Assembly (NCBI RefSeq): GCF_032164335.1 | Contig: NZ_CP134152.1 | Coordinates: 3,782,001-3,846,000, forward strand | Length of the DNA stretch: 64,000 bases | DNA from: Winslowiella toletana | GTDB taxonomy: Bacteria; Pseudomonadota; Gammaproteobacteria; Enterobacterales; Enterobacteriaceae | Direction of reading: 5' to 3' | Part shown: positions 47,890 through 59,109 of the stretch, piece by piece | Layout of the letters: every line of letters starts with the position of its first letter | Position numbering within the stretch: position 1 is the stretch's first letter | Made by a program: the position numbers and the translations under genes | Notes under the pieces: generated by a model | Databases searched by the model: none | What the model saw: only the letters and a program-made list of their open reading frames with translations | What the model was told of the DNA's origin: nothing

Positions 47890-48882
47890 TTACTCACGGA
47901 ACAGCGCTTCAATGCTCAGTCCTTGCGCCTGCAAAATCTCACGCAGACGACGCAGACCTTCAACCTGAATCTGACGTACACGTTCGCGGGTCAGTCCAAT
48001 TTCACGACCCACATCTTCAAGCGTTGCCGCTTCATAGCCCAACAGGCCGAAACGACGAGCCAGTACTTCACGCTGCTTGGCGTTCAGTTCGAACAGCCAT
48101 TTAACGATGCTTTGTTTCATATCATCGTCTTGCGTGGTGTCTTCCGGACCGTTGTCTTTCTCATCGGCCAGAATATCCAGCAGCGCTTTTTCAGAGTCAC
48201 CGCCTAACGGTGTATCGACTGAAGTAATGCGTTCGTTGAGACGCAGCATACGGCTGACATCATCAACAGGTTTATCGAGCTGTTCAGCAATCTCTTCCGC
48301 ACTCGGCTCATGATCAAGCTTGTGAGAAAGTTCGCGTGCTGTACGCAGATAAACATTCAGTTCTTTCACAATGTGAATCGGCAGACGGATGGTACGGGTT
48401 TGATTCATGATCGCCCGTTCAATAGTCTGTCGAATCCACCAGGTGGCGTACGTTGAGAAACGGAAACCTCTTTCCGGATCGAACTTCTCAACTGCGCGGA
48501 TCAAACCGAGGTTACCTTCTTCAATCAGATCCAGCAGCGCCAGACCACGATTGCTGTAACGACGGGCAATCTTCACCACCAGACGTAAGTTACTTTCGAT
48601 CATACGACGACGAGACGGAACGTCACCGCGAAGTGCACGGCGAGCGAAGAAAACTTCTTCTTCAGCCGTTAACAGCGGAGAATATCCGATCTCTCCTAAA
48701 TAGAGCTGCGTCGCATCCAGGACTCTTTGTGTCGCACCCTGCGACATCAACTCTTCTTCAGCTAAGTCGTTATCACCAGGTTCGTTTCCGACAAGAGCCT
48801 TCTCGTCAAAAATCTCAGCTCCGTTCTCGTCGAATTCCGCGTCTTCGTGTAACTCGTTAACTTTCAGCGTATTCTGGCTCAT
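47890..48882 (-). CDS. rpoS: Stationary-phase sigma factor RpoS
   Basis: RpoS (sigma-38) directs the general stress response. The 330 residues equal the E. coli length. Regions 1.2, 2, 3 and 4 are complete, including the core-binding block around [16 protein letters not shown] and the region 4.2 helix-turn-helix near [18 protein letters not shown]. The main E. coli rpoS promoter lies inside the upstream nlpD gene, which is conserved here. The 57-base gap to nlpD means its regulated mRNA leader would also lie within nlpD. Confidence 0.99.
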   Translation of the reverse strand: MSQNTLKVNELHEDAEFDENGAEIFDEKALVGNEPGDNDLAEEELMSQGATQRVLDATQLYLGEIGYSPLLTAEEEVFFARRALRGDVPSRRRMIESNLRLVVKIARRYSNRGLALLDLIEEGNLGLIRAVEKFDPERGFRFSTYATWWIRQTIERAIMNQTRTIRLPIHIVKELNVYLRTARELSHKLDHEPSAEEIAEQLDKPVDDVSRMLRLNERITSVDTPLGGDSEKALLDILADEKDNGPEDTTQDDDMKQSIVKWLFELNAKQREVLARRFGLLGYEAATLEDVGREIGLTRERVRQIQVEGLRRLREILQAQGLSIEALFRE

Positions 48883-48939
48883 AAGCGGCTCCTACCCGTG
48901 ACTCCAGGGCAGAACATCATTTTCTCGGGTTCTGCCGGT

Positions 48940-49986
48940 TTATCGCTGCGGTAAATATCGCAACGGGTTGACGGATTTCCCCTTGTAACGAATTTCAAAA
49001 TGCAATCTTACTGAACTGGTACCTGTGCTGCCCATCGTCGCAATCTTCTGACCCGCTTTCACTTCTTGTTGTTCACGGACCAGCATTGTGTCGTTGTGCG
49101 CATAGGCGCTCAGGTAATCATCATTATGTTTGATGATTATCAAATTACCGTAACCGCGAAGCGCATTACCTGCGTACACCACACGCCCTGGGGCAGTGGC
49201 CACGATCGGCTGTCCGCGCGACCCCGCAATATCGATTCCTTTGTTGCCACCTTCGGAAGCAGAGAAGTTGTCGATGATCTTACCATCAGTAGGCCAGCGC
49301 CAGGTTCCAACCGGAGTGGAACTGTTAGTGGTGCTACTGACTGTCGGAGCGGTAACCGGGGCTGTTGTCGTTGCAACAGTTGTTCCCGACGAAGGCAACA
49401 TTTTGCCTCCATTTGATTTACCAGAGTCCTCAGAATACGTAATAACGGGTTGCTGTGCAACCGTTGGTGCTTTAATTTGCGTTGCAGTTGGTGGAGCCTG
49501 CACACCCGCCTGTGTTGCATCCGCCGCCGTAATGGCATTACCACCGGTGATCGGGGTACCGGAGCCGTTAGCCACCTGTAAAGTCTGGCCAACGTTGAGG
49601 CTGAAAGGCTCCGGCACATTATTGCGCTGGGCTAAATCACGGAAATCGTTGCCGGTAATCCAGGCGATATAGAACAACGTATCGCCACGTTTAACCGTGT
49701 AGGTATCCCCGTTATAACTTCCTTTGGGAATATTCCCATAAGCACGATTGTAGACGATACGACCATTCTGCGTCTGCACGTCGCTGGATGCGGCCATCGG
49801 CGTCGCTGGCGCGCTACCGGATATCATGCCACCACTGCTGGCGTTCTGGCTGCTCATGCCGGAGTTACTGCCTACGGAGCTGATGGGGGCCTGTGTTGAG
49901 TCGTTAGAGCAACCTGCCAACCAAAAACCAACAAGTGAAACGGCCGCAATACGGCTTAATTTAAAAACTGGGCTTCCCGTGCTCAT
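48940..49986 (-). CDS. nlpD: Lipoprotein NlpD, activator of cell-wall amidase
   Basis: NlpD activates the amidase AmiC at the septum. The 348-residue protein (E. coli 379) has a lipobox LAGC with Cys26, a LysM peptidoglycan-binding domain around residues 90-135, and a long Thr/Pro/Gln-rich linker, shorter than in E. coli. The C-terminal M23/LytM domain is catalytically degenerate: the usual first His is replaced in NKGIDIAG. It lies upstream of rpoS and probably carries the rpoS promoter. Confidence 0.95.
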   Translation of the reverse strand: MSTGSPVFKLSRIAAVSLVGFWLAGCSNDSTQAPISSVGSNSGMSSQNASSGGMISGSAPATPMAASSDVQTQNGRIVYNRAYGNIPKGSYNGDTYTVKRGDTLFYIAWITGNDFRDLAQRNNVPEPFSLNVGQTLQVANGSGTPITGGNAITAADATQAGVQAPPTATQIKAPTVAQQPVITYSEDSGKSNGGKMLPSSGTTVATTTAPVTAPTVSSTTNSSTPVGTWRWPTDGKIIDNFSASEGGNKGIDIAGSRGQPIVATAPGRVVYAGNALRGYGNLIIIKHNDDYLSAYAHNDTMLVREQQEVKAGQKIATMGSTGTSSVRLHFEIRYKGKSVNPLRYLPQR

Positions 49987-50169
49987 TTATCCCCCGTGAC
50001 GGCAAAACTGTGACCAATTATTGGCTTAAAACCGGGTGGCTCACGCAATGCGCGGCGTTTGCCCGGCATCTACAAGCTGGTAGATAACAATGGATACTAA
50101 CAATATCAACCGCAGCGTGCCATTACGCAGTTGTGTATAAATACTGATAATAGTGGCCGGCACATAATT

Positions 50170-50796
50170 TTATGCCAAATCGCCCTTAACCAGCGGGACA
50201 AACCGCACCGCCTCGACGGTATCGACAACAAACTCATTCCCTTTACGCCGAATGCGCTTCAACGCCTGCTGCTCTTCCCCAACCGGCAACACCATAATGC
50301 CGCCTTCGTCGAGTTGTGACAGCAGTTCTGGCGGGATTTCCGGTGGGGCAGCGGTAACGATAATCGCATCAAAAGGCCCGCGTGACGGCCAGCCTTGCCA
50401 GCCATCACCGTGGCGGGTGGATACATTGTGTAAATCAAGCTGCTTAAGCCGGCGTTTCGCCTGCCACTGCAAGCCTTTTATCCGTTCAACCGAACAAACA
50501 TGCTCTACCAGATGCGCAAGGATTGCCGTCTGATAGCCCGAGCCGGTGCCGATCTCCAGCACCCGGGAGGTCGGCGTCAGCTCAAGCAGCGCGGTCATTT
50601 TCGCTACCGTATAAGGCTGCGAAATGGTCTGGCCGGAACCTATCGGTAACGCCACGTTTTCCCAGGCTTTATGTTCAAAAGCCTCGTCGACAAAACGCTC
50701 ACGCGGCACCTCTTCAATTGCCTTCAGCAAACGCTCATCGTCAATGCCCTGCTGGCGCAGCTGTGCCAGCAACGTATCAATACGCTTGCTCACCAT
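50170..50796 (-). CDS. pcm: Protein-L-isoaspartate O-methyltransferase Pcm
   Basis: Pcm repairs isoaspartyl residues in aged proteins using S-adenosylmethionine. The 208 residues equal the E. coli length. The motifs [23 protein letters not shown] and VTAAPPEIP are present. Its start overlaps the surE end by seven bases, consistent with the surE-pcm-nlpD order. Confidence 0.97.
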   Translation of the reverse strand: MVSKRIDTLLAQLRQQGIDDERLLKAIEEVPRERFVDEAFEHKAWENVALPIGSGQTISQPYTVAKMTALLELTPTSRVLEIGTGSGYQTAILAHLVEHVCSVERIKGLQWQAKRRLKQLDLHNVSTRHGDGWQGWPSRGPFDAIIVTAAPPEIPPELLSQLDEGGIMVLPVGEEQQALKRIRRKGNEFVVDTVEAVRFVPLVKGDLA

Positions 50797-51551
50797 TCCT
50801 TATTGACTCCGGCTTTGGTTATCCAGCTGGAGAGCACATCCTGCGCACCGTGCGCAGTTAAATCGACGTGCAGCGCGGTAACCGATACATAACCCGCATC
50901 GACCGCAGCAAAATCGGTATCCGGGCCAGCATCAAACTTATCGCCAGGCGGGCCGATCCAGTACAGGGTATTGCCGCGTGGATCCTGCTGCGGAATCACC
51001 TGATCGGAGGGATGACGGCTACCACAGCGCGTTACCCGAATACCTTTAATCTGATCGAGCGGCAGATCCGGCACATTGATATTCAGAATGCGTCCGGTAC
51101 GCAGCGGCTCGCGCTGCAATGCGCGCAGTATAGAACAGGTAATCGCCGCGGCAGTGTCATAATGCTGATGGCCATCCAGCGATACCGCCAGTGCCGGCAA
51201 GCCCAGATGGCGCCCTTCCATTGCCGCAGCAACGGTGCCTGAATAGATGACGTCATCGCCAAGGTTAGGCCCGGCATTGATGCCTGACACCACGATATCC
51301 GGCTTCGGCTGCATCAGCGCATTGACGCCAAGATAGACACAGTCGGTTGGCGTGCCCATCTGCACGGCAATATCACCGTTGGGGTAAGGAAAAGTGCGTA
51401 ATGGTGTTTCCAGCGTCAGTGAGTTTGAGGCGCCGCTCCGGTTACGGTCGGGCGCCACAATCTGCACGTCAGCAAACTCGCGCAGGGCTTTGGCTAAAGC
51501 CTGAATGCCCGGCGCATGAATACCATCATCGTTACTCAGCAATATCCGCAT
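50790..51551 (-). CDS. surE: 5'/3'-nucleotidase SurE
   Basis: SurE is a metal-dependent nucleoside monophosphatase and exopolyphosphatase important for survival. ATG 51551 ([10 protein letters not shown]) gives 253 residues, as in E. coli, with the metal-binding Asp8-Asp9. A frame from 51578 only extends into truD. It overlaps truD by 20 bases and pcm by seven. Confidence 0.97.
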   Translation of the reverse strand: MRILLSNDDGIHAPGIQALAKALREFADVQIVAPDRNRSGASNSLTLETPLRTFPYPNGDIAVQMGTPTDCVYLGVNALMQPKPDIVVSGINAGPNLGDDVIYSGTVAAAMEGRHLGLPALAVSLDGHQHYDTAAAITCSILRALQREPLRTGRILNINVPDLPLDQIKGIRVTRCGSRHPSDQVIPQQDPRGNTLYWIGPPGDKFDAGPDTDFAAVDAGYVSVTALHVDLTAHGAQDVLSSWITKAGVNKEW

Positions 51552-52581
51552 CGTCACCTTCTTGTTCGAGGATTTCACGCACTACGCTGGTGGCAAAGCT
51601 ACCGGCCGGCAGCCAGAAATTCAGCTCTACCGTAACATCATCCCACCAGTCCCAGCGAAGCTCGCGCGGGATAACCAACATCGCACGGCGTGCCGCTTCG
51701 ACTCGTTCACGCTCAAGCAGTGTAATCAATTCTGCCTCGGCTGACAGGCACTGTTGTTCAAATGACAGCGCCGCATCACGGCTTCCCCATTCGCCGCTGC
51801 CCGGCAGCGGCGCGGTAATACGTAGCTCATTATTATCAACGCGCTGTTGCAGCGTCTCAAACTCAGCGTCTTCTGCCACAAACCAGCTACCGCGCCCCGT
51901 CAGCTGAAGTGCATCACCTGCCATGACTTTGCACAGCGAATGCTGCTGCGCCAGTCGCTGACTGACGACCTGATTAAACATGGCACTGCGCGCTGCTGAC
52001 AACAAGAAACTGCGCTTATTGCGCTCACGCACGCGAATTTCGTCTGCCGCCCAGCGCCGGGCCAGCGTCAGGTTGTTACCCTCATGACCAAATCTTTGCA
52101 GGCCAAAATAGTTGGGTACACCCGCCTGAAGAATCTGTTCCAGCCGCTGTTCGACCGCATCACGATCGCTAATCTGACGCAGAATCAGTTTAAAAGCATT
52201 GCCCTGCAAAGCACCCGTACGCAGCTTGCGACGATGGCGCGCGCTTTCCAGCACTTCGCAACCTTCCAGCTGAAAGGTACTCATCACCGGCGTCTCTTTG
52301 CCCGGCAGGCGCAGGCAGAACCACTGCTCAGTCACCGCATGGCGATCTTTCATGCCAGCGAAACTCACGTCGCGGGGATGAATACCAGCAAATTTTGCCA
52401 GCGCTTCGGCAACAAAGCGGGTATTACAGCCGGTTTTACGCAGGCGCACCAGCAGCTGCTCGCCGTCACCATCCGGGGTATATCCCAGATCTTCAATGAC
52501 CACAAAATCTTCGGGGTTAGCTTTCAGCTTACCGCGTGCCGCTGGCTTACCGTGCAACCGGCTCAGATTTAACATATCCAT
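51532..52581 (-). CDS. truD: tRNA pseudouridine-13 synthase TruD
   Basis: TruD makes pseudouridine 13 in tRNA-Glu. The 349 residues match the E. coli length. The catalytic Asp79 lies in [14 protein letters not shown], and the insertion domain and C-terminal [13 protein letters not shown] are present. Its ATG overlaps the ispF stop by one base (TAATG). Confidence 0.96.
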   Translation of the reverse strand: MDMLNLSRLHGKPAARGKLKANPEDFVVIEDLGYTPDGDGEQLLVRLRKTGCNTRFVAEALAKFAGIHPRDVSFAGMKDRHAVTEQWFCLRLPGKETPVMSTFQLEGCEVLESARHRRKLRTGALQGNAFKLILRQISDRDAVEQRLEQILQAGVPNYFGLQRFGHEGNNLTLARRWAADEIRVRERNKRSFLLSAARSAMFNQVVSQRLAQQHSLCKVMAGDALQLTGRGSWFVAEDAEFETLQQRVDNNELRITAPLPGSGEWGSRDAALSFEQQCLSAEAELITLLERERVEAARRAMLVIPRELRWDWWDDVTVELNFWLPAGSFATSVVREILEQEGDDADIAE

Positions 52582-53060
52582 TAAGACTGCGCCTTTACCA
52601 GCAGCGCCACTGCTTCACAGGCGATACCTTCACCCCGCCCGGTAAAGCCCAGCTTTTCGGTGGTGGTCGCTTTTACATTGACGTCATCCATATGGATACC
52701 CAGATCTTCTGCAATATTGATTCGCATCTGTGGAATATGCGGCAGCATTTTCGGTGCCTGAGCAATAATGGTCACATCGACATTACCGAGTCGATAGCCC
52801 TTTTGCTGAATTTTATTCCACGCCTCACGCAACAATTCGCGGCTGTCAGCGCCTTTAAACGCCGGATCGGTATCCGGAAACAGCTTGCCGATATCCCCCA
52901 GCGCCGCAGCGCCGAGCAGCGCATCCGTCAGCGCATGCAATACCACGTCACCGTCAGAGTGTGCCAGCAAACCTTTATCGTAAGGAATTCGCACGCCACC
53001 CATAATCAGCGGGCCTTCGCCACCAAAAGCATGGACATCAAAACCGTGACCGATACGCAT
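52581..53060 (-). CDS. ispF: 2-C-methyl-D-erythritol 2,4-cyclodiphosphate synthase IspF
   Basis: IspF catalyses the fifth step of the MEP isoprenoid pathway. The 159 residues equal the E. coli length, with the zinc ligands Asp8 and His10 in GFDVH and a later His in [14 protein letters not shown]. It is coupled to ispD upstream (12-base gap) and truD downstream. Confidence 0.98.
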   Translation of the reverse strand: MRIGHGFDVHAFGGEGPLIMGGVRIPYDKGLLAHSDGDVVLHALTDALLGAAALGDIGKLFPDTDPAFKGADSRELLREAWNKIQQKGYRLGNVDVTIIAQAPKMLPHIPQMRINIAEDLGIHMDDVNVKATTTEKLGFTGRGEGIACEAVALLVKAQS

Positions 53061-53072
53061 TTTGCGCTCTCC

Positions 53073-53780
53073 TTAATTATTTGATTGAGTCAGATAGAAC
53101 GCGGCCAGCGCCAAATCTTCCGGCCGCGTGACTTTAATATTATCACTGCGCCCGACCACCAGCTCAGGATGATAGCCGCAATACTCCAGCGCCGATGCTT
53201 CATCAGTGATGATTGCGCCTTCATTGAGCGCGCGCAGCAAACAGCCGCGCAGCAGATCAAGCGGGAAAAATTGTGGTGTTAACGCATGCCATAACGCTTC
53301 GCGATCGACAGTATGAGCAATCGCCGCTTTTGCCGGCTCCGCGCGTTTCATGGTATCGCGCACCGGCGCAGCGAGAATGCCACCTACGCGGCTGTGGGTC
53401 GCTATCGCCAGCAGGCGCGCCAGGTCGTCCGCATGCAGACAAGGTCGTGCGGCATCATGCACCAATACCCAGCCAGCGTTACCGGCAGCGTTGAGCCCGG
53501 CCAGTACCGATTCGGCGCGCTGATTCCCGCCGGTTACCGGGATAATACGCGGATCGTGCGCAATCGCCAGCTGCCGGAACTGCACATCTTCAGGGCTAAG
53601 CGCCACAATCACGCGCGTCACTGCCGGATGCGCCAGCAAGCTGGCAATACTGTGTTCGAGAATGGTTTGCTTGCCAATGGTCAGATACTGCTTCGGACAC
53701 TCAGACAGCATGCGGCTGCCGATACCGGCCGCGGGAACCACGGCGATAACGTCCGGGAAGGAACCTGCAATGTTGGTCAT
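53073..53780 (-). CDS. ispD: 2-C-methyl-D-erythritol 4-phosphate cytidylyltransferase IspD
   Basis: IspD activates MEP with CTP in the isoprenoid pathway. The 235-residue protein (E. coli 236) has the nucleotide-binding [12 protein letters not shown] motif, [14 protein letters not shown], and the VHDAARPC block. It follows ftsB after three bases and precedes ispF. Confidence 0.98.
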   Translation of the reverse strand: MTNIAGSFPDVIAVVPAAGIGSRMLSECPKQYLTIGKQTILEHSIASLLAHPAVTRVIVALSPEDVQFRQLAIAHDPRIIPVTGGNQRAESVLAGLNAAGNAGWVLVHDAARPCLHADDLARLLAIATHSRVGGILAAPVRDTMKRAEPAKAAIAHTVDREALWHALTPQFFPLDLLRGCLLRALNEGAIITDEASALEYCGYHPELVVGRSDNIKVTRPEDLALAAFYLTQSNN

Positions 53781-53783
53781 TAT

Positions 53784-54101
53784 TTATCGTTGTTGGTTTT
53801 GAGCAGCCTGTTGCGCGTTTCGTCTGTTTTGATCCGGCACCAGGCGATAGAAAGTCTCGCCGGGTTTAATCATTCCCAGCTCGCTACGTGCACGTTCTTC
53901 AATCGCTTCCGAACCGCCGTTTAAATCGTCGATTTCGGCAAAAAGCTGATCGTTGCGCGCTTTAAGTTTGGCGTTATTCGCCTGCTGCACCGCGACGTCG
54001 TCATTGACCCGCGTATAATCATGAATGCCGTTCTTGCCCAGCCAGAGCGAATATTGCAGCCAGCCTAACAGTACAAGTAACAGCAGCGTAAGTTTACCCA
54101 T
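53784..54101 (-). CDS. ftsB: Cell division protein FtsB
   Basis: FtsB forms a complex with FtsL and FtsQ at the septum. ATG 54101 (MGKLTLLLL) gives 105 residues (E. coli 103); a frame to 54125 is not conserved. One N-terminal membrane helix is followed by a periplasmic coiled coil (residues about 28-65) with [18 protein letters not shown] intact. Confidence 0.96.
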   Translation of the reverse strand: MGKLTLLLLVLLGWLQYSLWLGKNGIHDYTRVNDDVAVQQANNAKLKARNDQLFAEIDDLNGGSEAIEERARSELGMIKPGETFYRLVPDQNRRNAQQAAQNQQR

Positions 54102-54222
54102 CCCGCCCCCTGAAAAACGGCTCAATCATCCCATAACTTTTCGCCCGACTCCACTACGCAGGCGAAATTGAACAGCTTTATCAGAGCTGCACTCAAACAG
54201 CGCTTGCCTGACCGCCAATGAA

Positions 54223-54261
54223 AATGTATTTTTATGCACTTAAAATGCATAATTAAGACTA
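54223..54261 (+). promoter_or_regulatory. ARG-box-like sites upstream of the ABC transporter
   Basis: AATGTATTTTTATGCACT (54223-54240) fits the ArgR consensus wnTGAATwwwwATTCAnw with two core mismatches. After 3 bp, the spacing of E. coli ARG-box pairs, comes AATGCATAATTAAGACTA (54244-54261), whose left half matches but whose right half is poor. Arginine control is inferred. Confidence 0.45.
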
Positions 54262-54283
54262 TTTTAAAATACCGGGAGCACAT

Positions 54284-55045
54284 ATGTTAAAAAGATTTGC
54301 ACTGATCGGCACCCTGCTGGCGTTGCTGACCTCAGCCGCTCAGGCGGAAACCTGGGTCGTCGGTTCAGGGGGGACTTACCGCCCTTTCGAGTTTGAGAAT
54401 AGTCAAAAACAGCTGGAAGGTTTTGATATCGATATAATTAAAGCGGTAGCTAAGGCGCAAAACGCTGAGGTCAAGCTGATCAATACCCCCTGGGAAGGCA
54501 TTTTCGCTACCCTTGGCTCCGGCGATCGCGACATTATTATTTCCGGTATCACTATTACCGACAAACGTAAACAGATGGTGGATTTCTCCGCGCCCTACTT
54601 CCCGGCGGAGCAGTCTATCGTCGTGGCCAAAGATTCAAAAATTGACTCTCTTGAGGCACTGAAAAATGAAAAAGTCGGGGTGGTCAACTCCAGTACCGGC
54701 GATATCGTGGTTTCCGACGTGTTAGGCAAAAACAGCACCGCGATCAAACGCTTTGATAATACTCCACTGCTGCTGCAAGAGCTGTATGAAGAGGGTATCA
54801 GTGCTGCGGTCGGCGATGTCGGTGTGGTGAAGTACTACATCAAAACCCACCCGGAAAAACAGTTTAAGCTGGTATCTGACGCCAAATTTGAACGCCAGTA
54901 CTTCGGTATCGCGGTAGCAAAGGGTAACGATGCACTGCGTGAAAAAATTAACGCTGGCCTGAAAACTATCATTGCCGATGGCACCTACGCCAGAATCTAC
55001 AGCGCCTGGTTCGACAGCAACGTCCCCACTCTGCCCGCTGAATAA
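54284..55045 (+). CDS. Amino-acid ABC transporter, periplasmic binding protein
   Basis: This 253-residue class II (SBP_bac_3) binding protein has a signal peptide ending AAQAE. The features of the polar amino-acid family are clear: YRPFEFENSQKQLEGFDIDI, DIIISGITITDKRKQMVDFS, and the conserved IADGTYARIYSAWF tail. The permease and ATPase genes follow. ARG-box-like sites upstream suggest arginine or another basic amino acid, but a glutamine-type substrate remains possible. Confidence 0.87.
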   Translation: MLKRFALIGTLLALLTSAAQAETWVVGSGGTYRPFEFENSQKQLEGFDIDIIKAVAKAQNAEVKLINTPWEGIFATLGSGDRDIIISGITITDKRKQMVDFSAPYFPAEQSIVVAKDSKIDSLEALKNEKVGVVNSSTGDIVVSDVLGKNSTAIKRFDNTPLLLQELYEEGISAAVGDVGVVKYYIKTHPEKQFKLVSDAKFERQYFGIAVAKGNDALREKINAGLKTIIADGTYARIYSAWFDSNVPTLPAE

Positions 55046-55096
55046 CCCCTCTTTTTCGCCGCCGGGTGCGGCGAATTCTTTTTACAGGATTGTGGT

Positions 55097-55861
55097 ATGA
55101 CAGGATTTCGTTGGGAAATCATTCAGGAATATATGCCGCTGTTTATCGACGGCGCGATGATGACCCTGAAATGTACGTTGATCTGCGTGATCACCGGTAC
55201 GCTCTGGGGTTTGACCCTCGGCCTGGGCCGGCTGGCACAGGCTCCGCATGGCCCGTGGAAATTTATTCTGCACTATTTTGTTCAGTGGCCGGTACGCATC
55301 TATATCAGTGCATTTCGCGGTACGCCGCTGTTTGTGCAGATTATGGTGGTGCACTTCGCCCTGATTCCGCTGTTTATTAATCCGCGTGATGGCTTACTGG
55401 TGACCAGCGGGCTGATGTCCTCTGACTTCGCCCGTACCTTACGTTCGGACTATGGCGCGTTTCTTTCCTGCATCGTGGCAATCACGCTGAATTCCGGTGC
55501 CTATGTGTCAGAGATTTTCCGCGCCGGCATTCAGTCAATCGATCGCGGTCAGATGGAAGCCTCGCGTTCACTGGGTATGCCGTATGGCAGCACCATGCGC
55601 AAGGTGATTTTGCCACAGGCGTTTCGTCGCATGCTGCCGCCGCTGGGCAATAATGCCATTGCGATTGTGAAAGACTCCTCGCTGGCTTCCGCCATCGGCC
55701 TCGCCGATCTGGCCTACGCCGCGCGTACCGTTTCCGGCGCCTATGCGACTTACTGGGAACCCTACCTGGTGATTTCAGTGATTTACTGGGTCTTTACTTT
55801 CCTGCTGTCGCTGTTGGTTCAATATATGGAAAAGAGGTTCGGCAAAAGTGATTCACGTTAA
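55097..55861 (+). CDS. Amino-acid ABC transporter, permease
   Basis: This 254-residue HisM/GlnP-type inner-membrane permease has about five membrane segments and the ATPase-contacting EAA loop ([23 protein letters not shown]). There is a longer than usual periplasmic loop around residues 90-120. Its end overlaps the ATPase gene by 14 bases. It is probably a homodimer, since only one permease is present. Confidence 0.9.
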   Translation: MTGFRWEIIQEYMPLFIDGAMMTLKCTLICVITGTLWGLTLGLGRLAQAPHGPWKFILHYFVQWPVRIYISAFRGTPLFVQIMVVHFALIPLFINPRDGLLVTSGLMSSDFARTLRSDYGAFLSCIVAITLNSGAYVSEIFRAGIQSIDRGQMEASRSLGMPYGSTMRKVILPQAFRRMLPPLGNNAIAIVKDSSLASAIGLADLAYAARTVSGAYATYWEPYLVISVIYWVFTFLLSLLVQYMEKRFGKSDSR

Positions 55862-56570
55862 TAATTTGCAGAAACAATTTGGCGATAATCTCGTACTGCG
55901 TGGCATCAGCTGCGATATTGATCCGCAAGAAGTGGTGTGCGTTATCGGTCCATCAGGCTCGGGAAAAAGTACTTTCCTGCGCTGCCTTAACGGGCTGGAA
56001 AGCATTGAGGGCGGCAGCGTTGAGGTCAACGGCTTTGCGGTGCACGATGTAAAAACCAATATTAACCAGCTGCGCGAATCGGTCGGCATGGTGTTCCAAC
56101 GCTTCAATCTGTTCCCGCACATGACAGTGCTGGAAAACCTGATTATGGCGCCAATGGAGCTGCGTAAACTGTCGCGTAAGGTGGCGACTGAACAGGCGAA
56201 AGTGCTGCTGGCAAAAGTCGGGCTGAGCGATAAAATCGACGCCTGGCCAAACAGCCTGTCCGGCGGTCAGCAACAGCGCGTGGCAATTGCCAGGGCGCTG
56301 GCGATGGAGCCGAAAATCATGCTGTTTGATGAACCGACTTCGGCACTCGATCCTGAGCTGGTCGGTGAAGTGCTGGCGGTAATGAAAACCCTGGCGCAGG
56401 AAGGCATGACGATGGTGATTGTCACCCACGAGATGGCCTTTGCCCGCGAAGTCGCCGATCGGGTGATGTTTATCGATCAGGGCGTGATTCAGGAAATGGG
56501 TCATCCCGAACAACTGTTCACTGCCCCTGTTAACCCACGTACCGCATCATTTCTCAGCAAAGTTTTGTAA
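55848..56570 (+). CDS. Amino-acid ABC transporter, ATP-binding protein
   Basis: This 240-residue ATPase has Walker [10 protein letters not shown] at 34-42, signature LSGGQQQR, Walker [10 protein letters not shown] and the H-loop VTHEM. It starts at GTG behind AAGAGG within the permease gene, so translation is coupled. It completes the importer of the binding protein and permease encoded before it. Confidence 0.93.
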   Translation: MIHVNNLQKQFGDNLVLRGISCDIDPQEVVCVIGPSGSGKSTFLRCLNGLESIEGGSVEVNGFAVHDVKTNINQLRESVGMVFQRFNLFPHMTVLENLIMAPMELRKLSRKVATEQAKVLLAKVGLSDKIDAWPNSLSGGQQQRVAIARALAMEPKIMLFDEPTSALDPELVGEVLAVMKTLAQEGMTMVIVTHEMAFAREVADRVMFIDQGVIQEMGHPEQLFTAPVNPRTASFLSKVL

Positions 56571-56576
56571 CGCAGC

Positions 56577-56596
56577 GGGAGCCGATAACGGCTCCC
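56577..56596. terminator. Hairpin between ABC transporter and ygbE
   Basis: GGGAGCCG/CGGCTCCC with a 4-base loop lies six bases after the ATPase stop, between convergent genes. No T-run follows, so termination strength is uncertain. Confidence 0.55.
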
Positions 56597-56614
56597 CTGT
56601 TACCATGATGCTAA

Positions 56615-56935
56615 TCACCAGCCGGTAAGATACGAAAACACCAGCCAGAACAGGCACACCACCAGCAGCGTGGTCAGAATCAGCGTCCAGATTAAGCGCC
56701 CGCGCAGCAACAAAATCATGGCAATCCCCATTAATACCGAAACCGGCAGCAGAGCAAGGAAGAAAGGCCAGGTATAGAGGAAGAAAAACAGCGTATTGGA
56801 ACCGTAGAGTACCAGGGGAATCGCCAGCGCAAACCAGTAAGCAACAAAGCCTATAACCCCACCGGGGAATGACCAGCTGTGCTCTTCAAGGTCAGATTCA
56901 TCTTTTCGGGCAAGCATCGGGGTAACGTTCTGCAT
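56615..56935 (-). CDS. ygbE: DUF3561 inner-membrane protein YgbE
   Basis: This 106-residue protein (E. coli YgbE 107) has three membrane helices and the conserved WSFPGGVIGF and YGSNTLFFFLYTWPFFLALLPV blocks. Its function is unknown. It follows the cys operon on the same strand, as in E. coli. Confidence 0.88.
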   Translation of the reverse strand: MQNVTPMLARKDESDLEEHSWSFPGGVIGFVAYWFALAIPLVLYGSNTLFFFLYTWPFFLALLPVSVLMGIAMILLLRGRLIWTLILTTLLVVCLFWLVFSYLTGW

Positions 56936-57061
56936 AAGTATCCTGTTGACGCGTTGTCGGCTCGCTCTCTGGCGTTAATAATCCTGAATCAGTCAGGTTG
57001 CAGGCAGATGGCGAACCAGCACACCTGCAACCTGAAACATAGCGGATCAGCCGTAGCTATC

Positions 57062-57670
57062 TCAGGACTTGATAATATCGCGACCACGCAGCAGGTCTAA
57101 CAATTGCGCTATCAATTTTGTTACCAATTGTTCGCCATCAAGCTGAATTTCGGCCTGCTCAGGCGCTTCATATACCGCATCAATACCGGTGAAATTACGC
57201 AGCTCTCCGGCGCGGGCTTTTTTGTATAATCCCTTCGGATCGCGCGCTTCACAGATGGCTAACGGCGTATCGACGAACACTTCGATAAAACGCCCTTCAC
57301 CAATCGTATCACGCACCATTTGACGCTCGGCGCGATGCGGAGAGATAAACGCCGTCAGCACCACCAGGCCCGCATCAACCATCAGTTTTGCCACTTCACC
57401 CACGCGACGGATATTCTCTTTGCGGTCATCATCGCTGAAGCCTAAATCGCGGCACAGTCCATGACGCACATTGTCACCGTCCAGCAGGTAAGTACGGACG
57501 CCCAGCTGATGCAGCGCCTGTTCCAGCGCACCGGCCACCGTCGATTTACCCGAGCCTGAAAGCCCGGTAAACCATAACACCACGCCCTGATGACCATTTA
57601 ACGACTCGCGCTCCGCACGCGTTACCGCGTGCGAATGCCAGATGACATTTTCATCATGTGTGGCGGCCAT
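57062..57670 (-). CDS. cysC: Adenylyl-sulfate kinase CysC
   Basis: CysC phosphorylates APS to PAPS in sulfate assimilation. The 202 residues compare with 201 in E. coli, with Walker [10 protein letters not shown] at 36-44. It starts directly at the base after the cysN stop and is the last enzyme gene of cysG-cysD-cysN-cysC. Confidence 0.97.
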   Translation of the reverse strand: MAATHDENVIWHSHAVTRAERESLNGHQGVVLWFTGLSGSGKSTVAGALEQALHQLGVRTYLLDGDNVRHGLCRDLGFSDDDRKENIRRVGEVAKLMVDAGLVVLTAFISPHRAERQMVRDTIGEGRFIEVFVDTPLAICEARDPKGLYKKARAGELRNFTGIDAVYEAPEQAEIQLDGEQLVTKLIAQLLDLLRGRDIIKS

Positions 57671-59098
57671 TTATTTGCCACCCAACAGGTCGCGTGCATT
57701 CCAGTGTGGGAAGTGGCGACGTACCAGCGCGTTTAACTCCAGTTCAAAGGCGCTGAATTCACCGCGGCTCTGCTGCACATCTTCCTGCGGCTGGCGAATC
57801 ATTCCCGCACCGACGGTCACGTTGCTCAGGCGATCAATAAAGATCATCCCGCCGGTCACCGGATTTTGCTGATAGGCATCCAGCACCATCGGTTCATCAA
57901 AGGTCACATCAACCAGGCCAATACCATTAAGCGGCAGGTTTTCCACTTCGCGCTGTGTCAGGCTGTTAATCTCGACCTGATGCTGAATGTTTTCGATACG
58001 CGCACGGGTTTTCTTACCGGCGATTTTGACATCGTAACTCTGACCCGGGGTTAGCGGCTGTTCCGCCATCCACACCACATCAATGGATGCGCCCTGCACC
58101 GCTTTCAGCGTGGCATCGGCTTCCACCAGCAAATCGCCACGGCTGATATCAATCTCATCTTTGAGAACCAGCGTCAGCGCTTCACCGGCTGCGGCCTGTT
58201 GTAAATCGCCATCAAAGGTCACAATGCGGGCAATCGAAGATTCAACGCCTGATGGCAGCACTTTTACCCGCTGACCAACGCGTACCGTACCTGATGCCAG
58301 CGTACCGGCATAACCACGGAAGTCGAGGTTAGGACGATTCACATACTGCACCGGGAAACGCATCGGCTGCTGCTCAACCACACGCTGCACCTCGACGGTT
58401 TCCAGCACATCCAGCAGCGTCGGGCCGCTATACCAGTTCATCTCAGCGCTCGGCGTCGCGACGTTTTCGCCTTCCAGCGCCGACAGCGGCACAAAGCGGA
58501 TATCCAGGTCTTCCGGCAGCTGCTCAGCAAAATCCAGATAATCCTGTTTAATCTGCTCAAACGTTTCCTGCTTATAGTCGACCAGATCCATTTTATTGAT
58601 CGCCACCACCAGATGTTTAATTCCCAGCAGCGTGGAGATAAAGCTGTGACGACGAGTTTGGTCCAGCACGCCTTTACGCGCATCGATCAGCAGAATCGCC
58701 AGATCGCAGGTTGAGGCACCGGTCGCCATATTGCGCGTGTACTGCTCATGGCCCGGGGTATCGGCAATAATAAATTTGCGCTTCTCGGTGGAGAAATAGC
58801 GATACGCCACATCGATAGTGATGCCCTGTTCACGCTCGGCCTGCAAACCATCAACCAGCAGCGCCAGGTCAAGTTTTTCGCCCTGCGTACCGTGACGTTT
58901 GCTGTCGTTATGCAGCGAAGAGAGCTGATCTTCATAGATCTGACGGGTATCGTGCAGCAGTCGGCCAATCAGCGTACTTTTACCGTCGTCGACGCTGCCG
59001 CAGGTCAGAAAACGCAGCAGACTTTTATGTTGCTGCGCGTGCAGCCAGGCTTCTACGCCACCCTGATCGGCAATTTGTTGTGCAATAACGTTATTCAT
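57671..59098 (-). CDS. cysN: Sulfate adenylyltransferase subunit 1 (GTPase) CysN
   Basis: CysN is the EF-Tu-like GTPase that drives APS synthesis by CysD. The 475 residues equal the E. coli length. The G1 motif GSVDDGKST is at 34-42, with [12 protein letters not shown] and NKMDLVD further on. It lies between cysD (11-base gap) and cysC (no gap). Confidence 0.98.
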   Translation of the reverse strand: MNNVIAQQIADQGGVEAWLHAQQHKSLLRFLTCGSVDDGKSTLIGRLLHDTRQIYEDQLSSLHNDSKRHGTQGEKLDLALLVDGLQAEREQGITIDVAYRYFSTEKRKFIIADTPGHEQYTRNMATGASTCDLAILLIDARKGVLDQTRRHSFISTLLGIKHLVVAINKMDLVDYKQETFEQIKQDYLDFAEQLPEDLDIRFVPLSALEGENVATPSAEMNWYSGPTLLDVLETVEVQRVVEQQPMRFPVQYVNRPNLDFRGYAGTLASGTVRVGQRVKVLPSGVESSIARIVTFDGDLQQAAAGEALTLVLKDEIDISRGDLLVEADATLKAVQGASIDVVWMAEQPLTPGQSYDVKIAGKKTRARIENIQHQVEINSLTQREVENLPLNGIGLVDVTFDEPMVLDAYQQNPVTGGMIFIDRLSNVTVGAGMIRQPQEDVQQSRGEFSAFELELNALVRRHFPHWNARDLLGGK

Positions 59099-59109
59099 TT
59101 GGCGGCTCC

